Shown: positions 41,601-49,797, counted from the first letter of the stretch. The stretch is 64,000 nt of DNA from Asterias amurensis (GCF_032118995.1 NC_092668.1:4939501-5003500); one strand, 5' to 3'. A program made the numbers and translations. Notes: generated by a model not told the origin, from the sequence alone.

Positions 41601-43408
41601 AAAAACATTAAAGGCCCGGTCCCACGGCAGGGATAAAGAGAACGAGAACAATAACAATACAAAGATAACGCAGTCCATTGGTTGAATGAGCGTGTGCGTA
41701 TTCTGCATGGCGCAAATCAACCAATAGAATGCATTCTCTTTGCGTCTTGATCGTTATCGTTATTGTTGTCGCTGCAGTGTGACTCGGCCTTCATTCATTA
41801 AAATATTTCTTTTGTAATAGCCTCACATGATAAAATGCTTAATTCGTGTTTTATGATATTAACAAACAGTGACAGTTATAAGTAGAAGCCAACATTATAC
41901 AAAGTAAGAATGGCAAATCTTAGGATTGCATGGGTGAAGACTCGGCTTTTGTACCCCAACCTATTGACAGTCTAGACTAACACCGAATATAAGACTCACA
42001 AAGACAAAGCCATGGGATAACCAGCAAATGTAGGTGTACCAACAATAATATACAAAAAAGCGAGCCATCATTGAATCGACTCAGACTATTAAAGGCAGTA
42101 GGCCATTGGTATTTACTCAAAATAATTATTAGCATAAAATCTTTCTTGGTGATGAGTAATGGGGAAAGGTTGATGGTATAAAACGTAGTAAGAAACGGCT
42201 CTATCTGAAGTATGGTAGTTTTCGAGAAAGAAGTAATTTTCCAATAATTTGATTTCGAGACCTCAGATTTAAAACTTGAGGTCTTGAAATCAACCATCTA
42301 AACACACAACTTCGTGTGACAAGGGTGTTTTTTTCTTTCATTATTATCTCGCAAGTTCAAATTTTCACAGGTTTGTTATTTTATGCATATGTTGAGATAC
42401 ACCAACTGTGAAGGCTAGTCTTTGACAATTACCAATAGTGTCCACTGCCTTTAACATAGCACCATGTAGCGGCTTACCATGTAGCGGTTTAGGTGCCGTG
42501 GCACAATCTACAGCCAACCATACAAGAAAACTTCAGGACAAACCCCCCTCGCTTATGTACTGGAGTCTTTTAAGTGCATTACACAACACACGGGGCCTAT
42601 GGCTTTACATATCACACCCAAAGAAAGAAACATTAATGGTTAGGTGTCTACAAGTGTCCAGACCGATACTCAAACCAGCTGTTTCAGTCTTAAGGGGATC
42701 AACTAAATGCCAGAATATAATGTTGCCATGAACATCTAAAAAGTGATAATTTTACTCCCTGTTGTCCCATGTAAGTTCCTTTATATTAGAGGAACCCTTA
42801 CTTTCTTTTCTTCACAAGAAACATACATTTTTCTTTAGGATAGGTCGAACAAGAGACAATAATTGTTGGAGAGATAAGATTTTTCACAGGTTTGTTATTT
42901 AATGCATATATGTTGATATACACCAAGTGGGAAGACTGATCTTTGACAATTACCAATAGTGTCCACTGTCTTTAAAGTGAACAATTTATTTAAACCTTAC
43001 CATCCGCACCTACAGGTTGATCTGTTGATGGGAGACCTCCAGAGAGAACGGGAGTTGAGACAGAGACTTCAACAACAGATGAACCAAGCCAAGCCACGCC
43101 ACCAGGTGCCTATGGCTGCCAGCCTTGGCGCTGCTGGCACCCCATTGCCAAGAGCCTGTTCCGTTAGTGTACCATGGTTCGGGTCACCCCCACAGCCTCT
43201 CTCGCCCTTTGTCGAAGTGGACTGCATGGACGGACACAATGAATCACCACTGTTCAAATCGACATCGAACGGTGCGGGTGCTTCATCGTCCTCAAAGAGC
43301 TTATCGCAAGACAAGGTACAAGAGTGCCCACGATGCAAACGCGAGTTTTCAGCGGACAAGACGGAGCAGTACCAAGACCATGTAAGAAAATGCTTCGATA
43401 GTTCCTGA
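28804..43408 (+). CDS. ABIN/optineurin/NEMO-family coiled-coil adaptor, 8 coding exons
   Basis: Joining the eight exons listed below gives about 596 aa. The protein is mostly charged coiled coil, with CxxC pairs in exons 1 and 6. Exons 7-8 carry a UBAN-like stretch (E-D-L near 432; D-L-x-x-E-R-x-x-R near 473). A Ser/Pro-rich linker leads to a C-terminal finger C570-x2-C573-x14-H588-x3-C592. ABIN-2 (TNIP2) ends in a finger of the same spacing as I recall it, and NEMO and optineurin end in close relatives. Members bind linear or K63 ubiquitin chains and tune NF-kB or autophagy signalling in the cytoplasm. The family call rests on domain order, not on full-length similarity. All introns are phase 0, so a missed phase-0 exon (for example in the 4.7-kb intron 2) would not break the frame. 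An AATAAA lies at 43582. Confidence 0.72.
29236..30767 (+). other. Intron 1, with a family A MITE
   Basis: 29479-29850 is a diverged family A copy (ttaaagacaccggacgcttt ... aaccaatagtgtcgg...gcctta). The words catttctcatcagggtgaag and tcaaaaatc recur at 29356-29410 and 29908-29955, so the MITE is flanked by a short duplicated segment. A 14-base G-run lies at 30294-30307. Confidence 0.65.
30768..30947 (+). CDS. Exon 2 (aa 145-204)
   Basis: Acceptor gattcag, donor TTG|GTAAGA. The 60 codons include EEHELLIREAVFYKEQLTLL, a predicted helix. Phase 0 at both ends. Confidence 0.75.
31015..31105 (+). mobile_element. Family A MITE fragment
   Basis: TTAAAGACACTGTACACTATTGG continues through tcacttggtgtatcccatcat and then breaks off. 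Confidence 0.6.
31338..31703 (+). mobile_element. Family A MITE, full length, mixed termini
   Basis: The left end is TTAAAGGCACTGTACACG and the right end CGTGTACCTTCCCTTTAA, so the two ends belong to different terminal variants of the family. Internal landmarks are intact. Confidence 0.8.
31897..32022. mobile_element. Family D palindromic MITE
   Basis: Cgatttcacaaagagttagg and actagtcctagg on the left pair with cctaactagagataag and gactctttgtgaaaccc on the right. An extra ctcgtcctaa repeat is present near 31960-31980. Confidence 0.75.
32108..32401 (+). mobile_element. tRNA-derived SINE, family S2
   Basis: The head tggttggcgtgtgcgtaaag-cgctcgcctctc followed by gattcgattcccgg (B box) is tRNA-like. 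The body ends gggttgatgtggctggcagc ... gcaagtaaggatgattagcc, followed by an attattattaat tail. A second copy is at 35125-35580. Confidence 0.75.
32633..33357. mobile_element. 725-bp non-autonomous element with 22-bp inverted ends
   Basis: TAGACTGTGCAAGTCTCGCG at the left is inverted at the right (cgcgcgagacttacacagtcta). TA dinucleotides adjoin both ends, consistent with a TA target. The interior encodes no transposase; the 32897-33121 frame has no recognisable domain. Confidence 0.7.
34460..34675 (-). mobile_element. Family A MITE fragment
   Basis: The right half only: a duplicated gaaaacacacaaatttgtgc, then attgagttcaaattttcacag, aacaccaagtgagaatactgg, and the end ggtccatcaatgccttTAA. Confidence 0.65.
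34883..34912 (-). ncRNA. Hammerhead-like core with intact CUGAUGA
   Basis: On the minus strand CTGATGA (34906-34912) is followed by T, a 6-bp stem GACTGG / CTAGTC (one G-U) with loop agcaag, and GAAA (34883-34886). That is the full hammerhead core order. Outer aactgcact and agtgcagtt in the flanks can pair. A cleavage triplet with proper stems I and III was not established. Confidence 0.4.
35125..35580 (+). mobile_element. SINE S2 split by a family B MITE
   Basis: Head and body (catggttggcttgtgtgttt ... gatgtagccgcgtccttc) run to about 35281. Family B follows to about 35525, and then the S2 end resumes with agctgcgagtaaggatgatt-agcccctcc. The S2 tail is expanded to (ATT)n at 35565-35624. The MITE therefore inserted after the SINE. 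Confidence 0.8.
35280..35525. mobile_element. Family B MITE nested in SINE S2
   Basis: Ggggccaatttcatagagct at the left and its inverse ending tatgaaattgggccc at the right. Internal arms aatttccacatg / caaatggaaattt and gataaaaacag / ctgttgttatc also pair. Confidence 0.85.
35565..35624 (+). repeat. (ATT)n microsatellite abutting exon 3
   Basis: About 20 uninterrupted ATT units grown from the SINE S2 tail, ending nine bases before exon 3. On the transcript this U-rich run occupies the place of the polypyrimidine tract. Confidence 0.9.
35634..35783 (+). CDS. Exon 3 (aa 205-254)
   Basis: Acceptor ccacacag lies directly after a (TTA)n tail of a SINE. The donor CAG|GTTGGT is weak. The 50 codons encode a clear coiled coil (IIKNLQKDVQEKVDQNEVLV) with heptad spacing. 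Phase 0 at both ends. Confidence 0.75.
35836..36210 (+). mobile_element. Family E MITE (TTTAAAGCCATTGGACC ends)
   Basis: Aaagccattggaccttttcg-gtaaacag starts it and ctgaaccgaaagggtccaat-tgctttaa ends it. Interior landmarks (cgcgtttcgccgtgtcatg, ctcgttaacaagaattt, agtctttcaccattgcc) match the copy at 39408-39768. Confidence 0.8.
36444..36667. mobile_element. Family B MITE
   Basis: Ggggccaatttcatagagct-gcttaagt and the inverse gcttaagcagatctatgaaa-ttgggcccc bound it. The interior has cacatgttactggccaaa and cttggccggtaatctgatt. Confidence 0.85.
36779..37036. mobile_element. Family B MITE, opposite arrangement to its neighbour
   Basis: Gggcccaatttcatagagct-gcttaagc and the inverse ending ctatgaaattggcccc bound it. 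Interior words match the neighbour's in reverse order (atcagattatcggccaag, ggccagtaacatgtg), so the two copies face each other 112 bp apart. Confidence 0.85.
37143..37276. mobile_element. Family D palindromic MITE
   Basis: Ggatttcacaaagagttagg and accagtcttatctcgag on the left pair with ggactagtcctaacccttcg and tgaaatcaacccc on the right. Confidence 0.75.
37277..38075 (+). other. Rest of intron 3, no additional gene
   Basis: The 37671-37958 open frame has no recognisable domain. Cactactgcgcatgct-type words near 37370-37400 are unremarkable. No other element recognised. Confidence 0.45.
38076..38276 (+). CDS. Exon 4 (aa 255-321)
   Basis: Acceptor ttttgtag, donor CAG|GTAAAG. 67 codons: a coiled coil (RLNLGQVMIDTLSKRCEELE) followed by a polar, Ser/Lys-rich loop. 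Phase 0 at both ends. Confidence 0.75.
38333..38852. mobile_element. Two MITE fragments in intron 4 (family E-like, then family A)
   Basis: 38333-38615 has tgacaaacctgtagaagttt, attgatcggccatctgggtc and gaccctgtaagattgatgtg in the family E order. 38690-38852 is the right half of a family A copy (tgacgaccaattgagttc ... cccagtgcctttaa). Confidence 0.6.
38946..39104 (+). CDS. Exon 5 (aa 322-374)
   Basis: Acceptor tcctttacag, donor GAG|GTAGGG. 53 codons of coiled coil (QVQRLEEELQLFSIQMDQVM). Phase 0 at both ends. Confidence 0.78.
39149..39350. mobile_element. Family B MITE, decayed
   Basis: Aaggcccaatttcatagagct-gctaagc is clear on the left. The right end is diverged (agccccaaaaatcggcccc). Confidence 0.6.
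39408..39768 (+). mobile_element. Family E MITE, second copy
   Basis: Ttaaagccattatacacttt-cggtaaacag to gtaccgaaagggtccaatgg-ctttaa, with the cgcgtttcgccgtgtcaac and ctcgttaacgagaattt landmarks. It contains a poly-T run near 39722-39739 like its relative. Confidence 0.8.
40106..40264 (+). CDS. Exon 6 (aa 375-427)
   Basis: Acceptor ttatctctag, donor CAG|GTATGG. 53 codons, the same length as exon 5, with a CSNC pair and a coiled coil (TLEQELAKVKVEFADLKEVN). Phase 0 at both ends. Confidence 0.78.
40350..40672 (-). mobile_element. Family A MITE in intron 6
   Basis: Begins ttaggcactgggcactatgg-gtaattactc and ends accaaaggtgtcaagtgtcta. The central palindrome is reduced to one arm (gatttcgagacc). 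Confidence 0.65.
40853..41075 (-). mobile_element. SINE S1, minus strand
   Basis: Read on the minus strand it has the tRNA-like head ending in a B box (tgGGTTCCAATCCcacctgag), then the tgcctgtgatatttt and gtgctaacacacatcc body words of the copy at 7655-7810. Confidence 0.75.
41105..41230 (-). mobile_element. SINE S1 partial second copy next to exon 7
   Basis: Aagaatattaattttgggtt-tacccacat ... cactgtatactcagtacttt matches the S1 3' half in reverse. It ends about 45 bases before exon 7. Confidence 0.65.
41275..41391 (+). CDS. Exon 7 (aa 428-466), UBAN-like helix
   Basis: Acceptor ctccctccacag, donor CAG|GTAAAA. 39 codons begin MKFFEEDLRQEQ, resembling the x-x-x-E-D-F-x-x-E-R core of ABIN ubiquitin-binding helices, with Gln in place of Arg. 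Phase 0 at both ends. Confidence 0.75.
41611..41791. mobile_element. MITE with ends AAGGCCCGGTCCCACGGCAG
   Basis: Left aaggcccggtcccacggcag and right ctgcagtgtgactcggcctt are inverted copies. Internal gataaagagaacgagaacaa and gatcgttatcgttattgttg also pair. Confidence 0.7.
42089..42454 (-). mobile_element. Family A MITE, full length, in intron 7
   Basis: TTAAAGGCAGTAGGCCATTGG ... ccaatagtgtccactgcctTTAA, with the central palindrome gatttcgagacctcag / ttgaggtcttgaaatc. Confidence 0.8.
42885..42975 (-). mobile_element. Family A MITE end, 40 bp before exon 8
   Basis: Ttcacaggtttgttatttaa ... accaatagtgtccactgtctTTAA is the terminal 90 bp of the family. Exon 8 starts at 43016, so its branch-point region adjoins transposon sequence. 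Confidence 0.75.
43016..43408 (+). CDS. Exon 8 (aa 467-596): UBAN-like helix, linker, zinc finger, stop
   Basis: Acceptor cgcacctacag. It opens with VDLLMGDLQRERELRQRLQQ, a better match to the D-F/L-x-x-E-R-x-x-R-E ubiquitin-binding pattern. A Pro/Ser-rich linker follows, then ECPRCKREF...DHVRKCFDSS with C570, C573, H588 and C592 as probable zinc ligands. Stop at 43406-43408. Confidence 0.82.
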   Translation, partial: VDLLMGDLQRERELRQRLQQQMNQAKPRHQVPMAASLGAAGTPLPRACSVSVPWFGSPPQPLSPFVEVDCMDGHNESPLFKSTSNGAGASSSSKSLSQDKVQECPRCKREFSADKTEQYQDHVRKCFDSS

Positions 43409-44634
43409 AAGTAAAAGCTTTACCCATCGGGATCTGGAAGGGTTGTTGGTGAAGGGATTTCAGTTTCACGGAGGAAATTGATTGGTCTCTAAGATAGGGA
43501 GGTAGTGAGGGAAAAGATGGACAAATGAAGAAAAAGAAAATAACCCCCAGTTTATAATCCAGAGACGTTTTAATAAGGTCAAATAAAGGGCAAGAAATTA
43601 TAACTTACTTGGTCACTAAATCTTTTATTTAACCTATCACTTAGACATGTTACATGTATACCCAAAGATTACATTTACCTTGGTTTGCATGTATCGTATA
43701 ATCACCATGCACGTATGATATTGTCAAATAGTAAAATACTCACTAAGGGTTTTACTTAGTGAAGTTAGGGGGAAGTTACAGAAGCCATTTATTTAGCCCC
43801 GTTGTGTAGAAGAAGTAAGTGAATGGACACATCAACAGCGGGAATAATTGTCCACAGATAAAATATAAAGATTTCATGATTGTTTTCGTTAGCTCAGGAT
43901 GGATCCACAGGAGGCTGAGCTATAAGCTCAAACAAATGAGGAAGCGCAAAGTACGTCGTACTGAAAGCGCACTAAGTGGATAGCCGAGTACGGGACATGG
44001 GTCTAAGCAAACTGCCTTATGACTCCTGAAAGGGTTTAGAAGATGTCAGGCCTGGATTTTCACGAAGGCGACGGAGGCCATGCACTGCTAAGATTTTCTC
44101 AAAATAAGATGTTTTTCTTGTTTCAAGAAAACCATTTTTAGCAGTGTGGCCATATGGCCATGGCCTCCGTTGCTCTTGTCTTGGCCTTGGTGCCCCTTCA
44201 AAGTTTCCCATAGACTTTAAGATGGAAGTGCCCTTTTTAAAAAATGAAAATAGCCTTGCCCCTCCAAGATGAAATTCCAGGCCTGAAGCGTTGTCCAGAA
44301 AGCAGGTAGAAGATTTCGCTCTGGAAATAATGAGGAAGTGACGTTGTTGTAGATGATACTCTCTTTACCCAGAAATGTTTGACTTTCTGGGAATTACATA
44401 CATGTAAGGCAGATGAAAGCAACTGGTTTCAGTTTTGTACAAAGTTTGTAAAGGGGGGGGGGGGGGCATTGTGTGGCGTGATTTACCGGAATGCCGACGG
44501 TGTTTTGTACATGTAGTTGAAGTGTAAGGACCAAATAAACGTTTGGTTCAGATCTTGTATAGATGGAACAATATTTGTGTGGAAATAAATGATGTGAGAA
44601 GCTAATTATGATTGGTGTCTGCATCATTTTGCTA
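43409..44634. other. 3' flank of the coiled-coil gene, no further gene
   Basis: Probably includes its 3'UTR (AATAAA at 43582 and others near 44535 and 44583). 44050-44215 contains an inverted pair aggcgacggaggccatg / catggcctccgttgc. A G-run of 14 lies at 44453-44466. No coding sequence recognised. Confidence 0.5.
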
Positions 44635-44803
44635 TGGCCCTTTTCCAAACCACATCTTCGGCTTTGGACTCGGCTTATGAGGCTCCGTTTTCTCCCATGA
44701 AGCCCTGAGCGAGTACGTATACGCACAATTGTAAAATCAAACAGCGACGCCAAGCTAGCCTTGAGCCGAATCCAAAGCCGAAGCTGTCTAAAAGGGCCTA
44801 TGA
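44635..44803. mobile_element. Palindromic MITE, second GGCCCTTTTCCAAACCAC copy
   Basis: Tatggcccttttccaaacca, cttcggctttggactcgg on the left and gagccgaatccaaagccgaa, aaaagggccta on the right are inverted. Confidence 0.7.
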
Positions 44804-44844
44804 TTCTATGGCTTGACATTTGAGTTGACTGGCAGCTGATAATG

Positions 44845-45165
44845 ATCTTAGCTAGTCCAATCAGAAGACAGTATTGATGATGATGTTTGTGGCTAGTCCA
44901 ATCAGATGTCGGTATTTATGATGAGGTTTGTGGTTAGTCCAATCAGATGACGGTATTGATGATGATGTGCATGGCTAGTCAAATCAGATGATAGTATTAA
45001 TTGTAAGGTCAGTGACGGTATTGCTGATGAGGTTCATGGCTAGTCCAATCAGATGATGGTGTTGATTATGAGGTTCATGGCTAGTCCAATCAGATGACGG
45101 TATTGATGATGATGTTCATGGCTAGTCCAATCAGATGATAGTATTGAAGAAGTTTTTCTGTCTTG
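44845..45165 (+). repeat. 41-bp minisatellite, about 8 units
   Basis: The word ggctagtccaatcagatga recurs every 41 bases with one shortened spacing near 45000. Units differ at several positions (dinucleotide changes in gatgatgatg). No open frame spans it. Confidence 0.85.
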
Positions 45166-45172
45166 TCCAATG

Positions 45173-45399
45173 GGGCCCAATTTCATGGCTCTGCTTACCG
45201 CCAAATTCTGCGCTCACAATCGTCTATCTCCGCTTACTGTAAAACCTGTGTAAGCAAAGAGATATACCTATTAAGTAACATTGAGTACGCAGTGGAACTA
45301 GAAAAAGTTCCTTGCTACCCAGGAATTAGGCTTGACGTAACCGTGCTTCCGTAAGCACATATTATTTGCTTATAAGCATCGCCAAGAAATTGGGCTTAG
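45173..45399. mobile_element. Family C palindromic MITE
   Basis: Gggcccaatttcatggctct-gcttaccg on the left; the right end is decayed (gcatcgccaagaaattgggc). Confidence 0.65.
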
Positions 45400-45649
45400 A
45401 TGCCATTGCAGTGTTGCAAAGAAAAAGGAAAAACCCCAGTTTGTTTTTGGATTTAGTTTTTGATGTTTTTTTTTGTTTTATTATTATAGATAGATGAGAA
45501 AGTTGATACTTTCCTGGTTAACTGTTTAAGTAATAGGGTATTACCACCCGAGACGGAAATGTTGTAGACCTAAGGTCTAATTGAAAGTTTGTTTATCGAG
45601 GGAGTACATGTACATCCATTAGATGTTAACTTGCATCGGGTATAAGGAA

Positions 45650-46045
45650 TGTTAAAGGAACTCGTTGCCTTGGATCGGACGAGTTGGTCTTTAAAAAGCA
45701 TTTGTAACCGTTTGTTATAAAAAGCATATGGTTAGAAAGATTTTTAAATAGTAGAAAACAATGGTCCACATAACCTTGCCTCGAAATTGCGTGTTTTTCC
45801 TTTTTCTTTAATAACTAACACTGTCGGCCATTTATGGGAGTAAAAAAATTGACTCCCATAAATGGCTGACCGTGTTAGTTAGTCGACGATGTAAAAGGAA
45901 AACCGCGCAATTTCGAGGCATGGTTATGTGGATCATTGTATTCTACTTTTACAACATCTTTCCACCAATATGCATTTCATATCAAATGGTTACAAATGCT
46001 TTTCAAAGACCAACTCGACCGATCCAAAGCAACGTGTTCCTTTAA
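45650..46045. mobile_element. Family F palindromic MITE, intact
   Basis: TTAAAGGAACTCGTTGCCTTGG to its inverse ending caacgtgttcctTTAA, with a central hairpin gccatttatgggagt / gactcccataaatggc. The arms are nearly 190 bp. It is present only in duplication copy 1. Confidence 0.88.
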
Positions 46046-46670
46046 TTTAGGTTTTTACCCATACACCTGAGTAATGTCAATTGAAACGACATTGAGATAA
46101 ATAAATGCGTCATTGGTTTTAAAACTGTTGTTCCTTAAATGGGAGAATAGAAAGATACCCATGAGTGTGGTGTGCATATTATTGTGTAATATAGTTGGAT
46201 TATCTGTAGTTCATAGTTGCATTTTTGTTAGTAGTTGTATTTCTGTAATTGTAGTTGCATGTAGTTTGTAATTGCATGTACATATAGATAGTAGTTGCAT
46301 GAACATTGTACATTATACATAATAGTAGTTATAATGTGTCAATCTCAGTAAATGACTGATTTCTTCGAAGATGCGGTACGTCCATAGAGCTATCTCTATG
46401 GTGTGTTGTTTTTTGGTTTGCAGTAACTGTTAAAACACCATGTGTGTATCTACTTGTCATGGTAGCGTTTGTTCTTACATGAATTCTGACTTTCTTTATT
46501 CTACTATCGCGGTAGATTTTTTGGGTGGTCGGGTGTTCATCCAAGAGACTTCTCAGTTCTGAAAAGAAATGTCCTGGTTTTTAATTATTACCCGGGAGGA
46601 TGGTATAGAAAATAGACTGGGGTACTTTAGCTTACTACAGCGGAGTCAGTTCCTAAAATTGGTCTCAACG

Positions 46671-46700
46671 TTTCGACTAGCTTGCTCTAGTCATTGTCAG
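46671..46700 (-). ncRNA. Hammerhead-like core, mutated
   Basis: Minus strand: CTGACAA, T, stem GACTAG / CTAGTC with loop agcaag, then GAAA. The stem is perfect but the second G of CUGANGA is A, so catalysis is unlikely. Confidence 0.3.
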
Positions 46701-47042
46701 TCACATGGTGTTACCGCAAACCAAACATTATTGATACCTCACCTGCAATGCCTCAAATCCTATTATGTTTTATTGTGGTTGCATTTTTGTTGTTAGTTGG
46801 CTAGTTACATGTACATCGTTCTCAGTATACTTTTCCTAGAACAGTTCAGTGTTTTTAAACATGATCTTTGATTCATTTGTTTTGCCCTGGATTATCTTCT
46901 GGTTTGGTCTAAATACTTTTAGGCTTCAACTTTTTCAGAGCAAAAACTTTTTCAGTCAAGTTTTTCAAAATCATTTGAAATTAATACTCAGGCAGTTTCA
47001 CTTGTGGTTTATTATTTAAAATTTTAATAAATTTTTCGTAGT

Positions 47043-47237
47043 TAAAGGGAAGGTACACGTTTGGTAATTACTCAAACAAATATCAAAAACTTAACAACTG
47101 ATTTGGTAACGAGCATTGGAGAGCTGTTGATAGTATACAATTTTCACAGGCTTGTCATTTTCGTCATATGATGGGAGGGACACATCAAGTGGGAACACCG
47201 GTCTTGACAATTACCAAACATGTACAGTCCCCTAAAT
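47043..47237 (-). mobile_element. Family A MITE internally deleted (copy 1)
   Basis: Ttaaagggaaggtacacgtt-tggtaattac ... ccaaacatgtacagtcccctaa, with the middle missing. The same deletion derivative is at 49608-49797, so the insertion and deletion predate the segmental duplication. Confidence 0.8.
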
Positions 47238-48217
47238 GTGTAACTTTTTGCTCTTGATAATATTGAGTTGATTTGCTTTGTAATTTGTTATGTTTTTGCA
47301 TGTATTTATAGCTTGCATTTTAATATTAGTGTGTATTTTTTTTGTAAAAAAGTAGCTCAAGACAGCGGGCAACCTTTTGTAAAATATGTGCCGTGATAAC
47401 TTCATAGATTTATTTCAAAATTGATGTCTTTTAGTTCTTGATATTACCTAACTGTTCAAAGAAATTCACTGCAATTTTAACAATTTGAGTTACTTTGTAC
47501 CGTGTTTGAAGTATGTTGATCTTTATAGTCAGTACAGAATTGATTTAGATGGTAAATAATACGCTGTAATCCAATCTGTCAATAAGTCGGTAATTAAAGG
47601 CAGTGGACACTATTGGTAATTAATCAAAATAGTTGTTAGCATAAAAACTTACTTGGTAACGAGCAACGGGGGGGGGGGGGGGCTGTTGACATTGTGTGAA
47701 ATGGCTCCTTCTGAAGTAACAGAGTTTTTGAGGAAAACAAGTAATTTCGCGGTAAATTATTTGCGGAATTAACTTATTAACAAGTAACTTCTCGCTACAT
47801 TGCAATGTTGCAAAGAAAAAGGAAAAACCCAGTCAGTTTACAAAAAAGGAAAAATAAAGTCATTTTACAGTTTGTTTTTGGTTTTAGTTTTTGAGGGGTT
47901 TTGAGGGTGTTTTTTGGTATTATTATAGATAGATGAGAAAGTTGATACCTTCCTGGTTAACTGTTTAAGTAATAGGGTATTACCACCCGAGACGGAAATG
48001 TTGTAGACCTAAGGTCTAATTGAAAGTTGTTTATCGAGGAAGTACATGTAGGTCTACACGTACATCAATTTACATAGAGTAGTTGCATTTCTGTAGTTAG
48101 TAGTTCCATGTAGATTGGTATACTTGTGTACAATCTCAGTCAACAACTGATTTCTTCAATATACATTGGTACACATCCACAATCATGTGTACACATTTTT
48201 TTCTACAAAGACACCAA

Positions 48218-48430
48218 TAGACCGATCCAGTAGGCTCCGCCCACGACGCACGTGTGAGCAAGAACACGTGTGGCTCTCCAATATGCCTTTCTGCACAACT
48301 CTGCCGCGCGCGCCAAGAAACGCACACGCATGTTGGACCTTATTTGTCGAACCTTCGTTGCGTTGTGATTGGTCAATACGCAATGGGACGGAGCCATAGA
48401 GTTATGGGCGGAGCTTAGTGGATCTGTCTA
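48218..48430. mobile_element. Palindromic MITE with GGCTCCGCCCA arms
   Basis: Tagaccgatccagtaggctc-cgccca at the left pairs with tgggcggagcttagtggatc-tgtcta at the right. It is GC-richer than the flanks and present only in duplication copy 2. Confidence 0.75.
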
Positions 48431-48445
48431 TTTGAACAACCGTAC

Positions 48446-48606
48446 CTATACGCCTCTCTTAATACTTATGCATGACGTCATAATTCTTACCCAAAATGAA
48501 GGCTATGGGCGCACATCTCCCATCACTTGCAGTGGCTGCGCCCATGGCCTCGTATTGGATTAGCATTGTGACGTACCTCATGCATAAATATTAAGAAAGG
48601 CGTATT
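48446..48606. mobile_element. Palindromic MITE with TACGCCTCTCTTAATA ends
   Basis: Tatacgcctctcttaatact-tatgcatgacgtca on the left pairs with tgacgtacctcatgcataaa-tattaagaaaggcgtatta. The centre is ctatgggcgcac / gtggctgcgcccatgg. Confidence 0.8.
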
Positions 48607-49253
48607 AATTATTATTATTAAGCAACTCTTTGCAGATCTTGTATTTGACAAGACTTTTTAAACGCAGAGAATGTTAATTGAAACGACATTGAGATTTAAA
48701 CTAAATGCATCATTGGTTTTCAAACGGTTGTTCCTTAAAATGGGAGAATAGAAAGACCCACGAGTGTGGTGTGCATATTATTGTGTATTATAGTTGCATT
48801 ATCTGTAGTTCATAGTTGCATTTCTGTTAGTAGTTGTGTTTCTGTAATTGTAGTTGCATGTAGTTTGTAGTTGCATGTACATATAGATAGTAGTTGCATG
48901 AACATTGTACATACACATAATAGTAGTTATAATGTGTCAATATCAGTAAATGACTGATTTCTTCGAAGATGCGGTACGTCCATAGAGCTTATCTCATGTT
49001 GTTGTTTTTGGGTTTGCAGTAACACCATGTGTGTGTTTACTTCTTAGAGAACTGTCTTTCTTGATTCTACTATCGCGGTAGATTGTTCGGGTGTTGGGGT
49101 GTTCATCCAGGAGACTTCTCAGTTCTGAAAAGAAATGTCCTGCTTTTTTAACTATTACCCGGGAGGATGGTATAGAAATGAGGCTGGGGTACTCTAGCTT
49201 ATCGTAATTAACTGTGTACTACAGCGGAGTCAGTTCTTAAATTGGTCTCAACG

Positions 49254-49283
49254 TTTCGATTAGCTTGCTCTAGTCATCGTCAG
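49254..49283 (-). ncRNA. Hammerhead-like core with intact CUGACGA
   Basis: Minus strand: CTGACGA, T, GACTAG - agcaag - CTAATC (one mismatch), GAAAC. This is the duplicate of the motif at 46671-46700, here with an intact CUGANGA box and a stem mismatch instead. Confidence 0.35.
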
Positions 49284-49607
49284 TCACATGGTGTTATCGC
49301 AAACCAAACATAATGTACCTCATCGTGCAATGCCTAAAATCCTATTATATTTTGTTGTGGTTGCATTTTTGTTGTTAGTTGGCTATAGTTACAATGGTCT
49401 CAGTATACTTTTCCTAGAACAGTTCAGTGTTTTTTAATATGATCTTTGATTCATTTTTTTTGCCCTGCAATCTTCTAAATACGTTTAGGCTTCAACTTTT
49501 TCAGAGCAAAAACTTTTTCAGTCAAGTTTTTCAAAGTCATTTGAAATTAATACTCAGGCAGTTTTACTTGTGGTTTATTATTTTAAACTTTAATAAATAT
49601 TTCGTAG

Positions 49608-49797
49608 TTAAAGGGAAGGTACACGTTTGGTAATTACTCAAACAAATATTAAAAACTTAACAACTGACTTGGTAACGAGCATTGGAGAGCTGTTGACAGT
49701 TTACAATTTTCACAGGCTTGTCATTTTCGTCATATGATGGGATACATCAAGTGGGAACACCGGTCTTGACAATTACCAAACATGTACAGTCCCCTAA
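49608..49797 (-). mobile_element. Family A MITE internally deleted (copy 2)
   Basis: Identical architecture to 47043-47237, lying at the equivalent place in the second duplication unit. Confidence 0.8.

Larger units (their letters stand above)
45404..47800 (+). repeat. Segmental direct duplication, copy 1
   Basis: From tgcagtgttgcaaagaaaaa to the G-run at 47668-47682 this block matches 47800-50560 in order: gacctaaggtctaattgaaa, aattgaaacgacattgagat, gttgcatgtagtttgta, cttctcagttctgaaaagaaatg, ggtctcaacgtttcg, cttttcctagaacagttcag, agacagcgggcaacc, and a family A relic with poly-G. Copy 1 carries the family F MITE at 45650-46045, which is missing from copy 2. Confidence 0.88.

Noticed and set aside
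43069..43359. 96-aa minus-strand frame over exon 8
   Set aside because: Antisense to the zinc-finger exon, which has splice-site and domain support on the plus strand.
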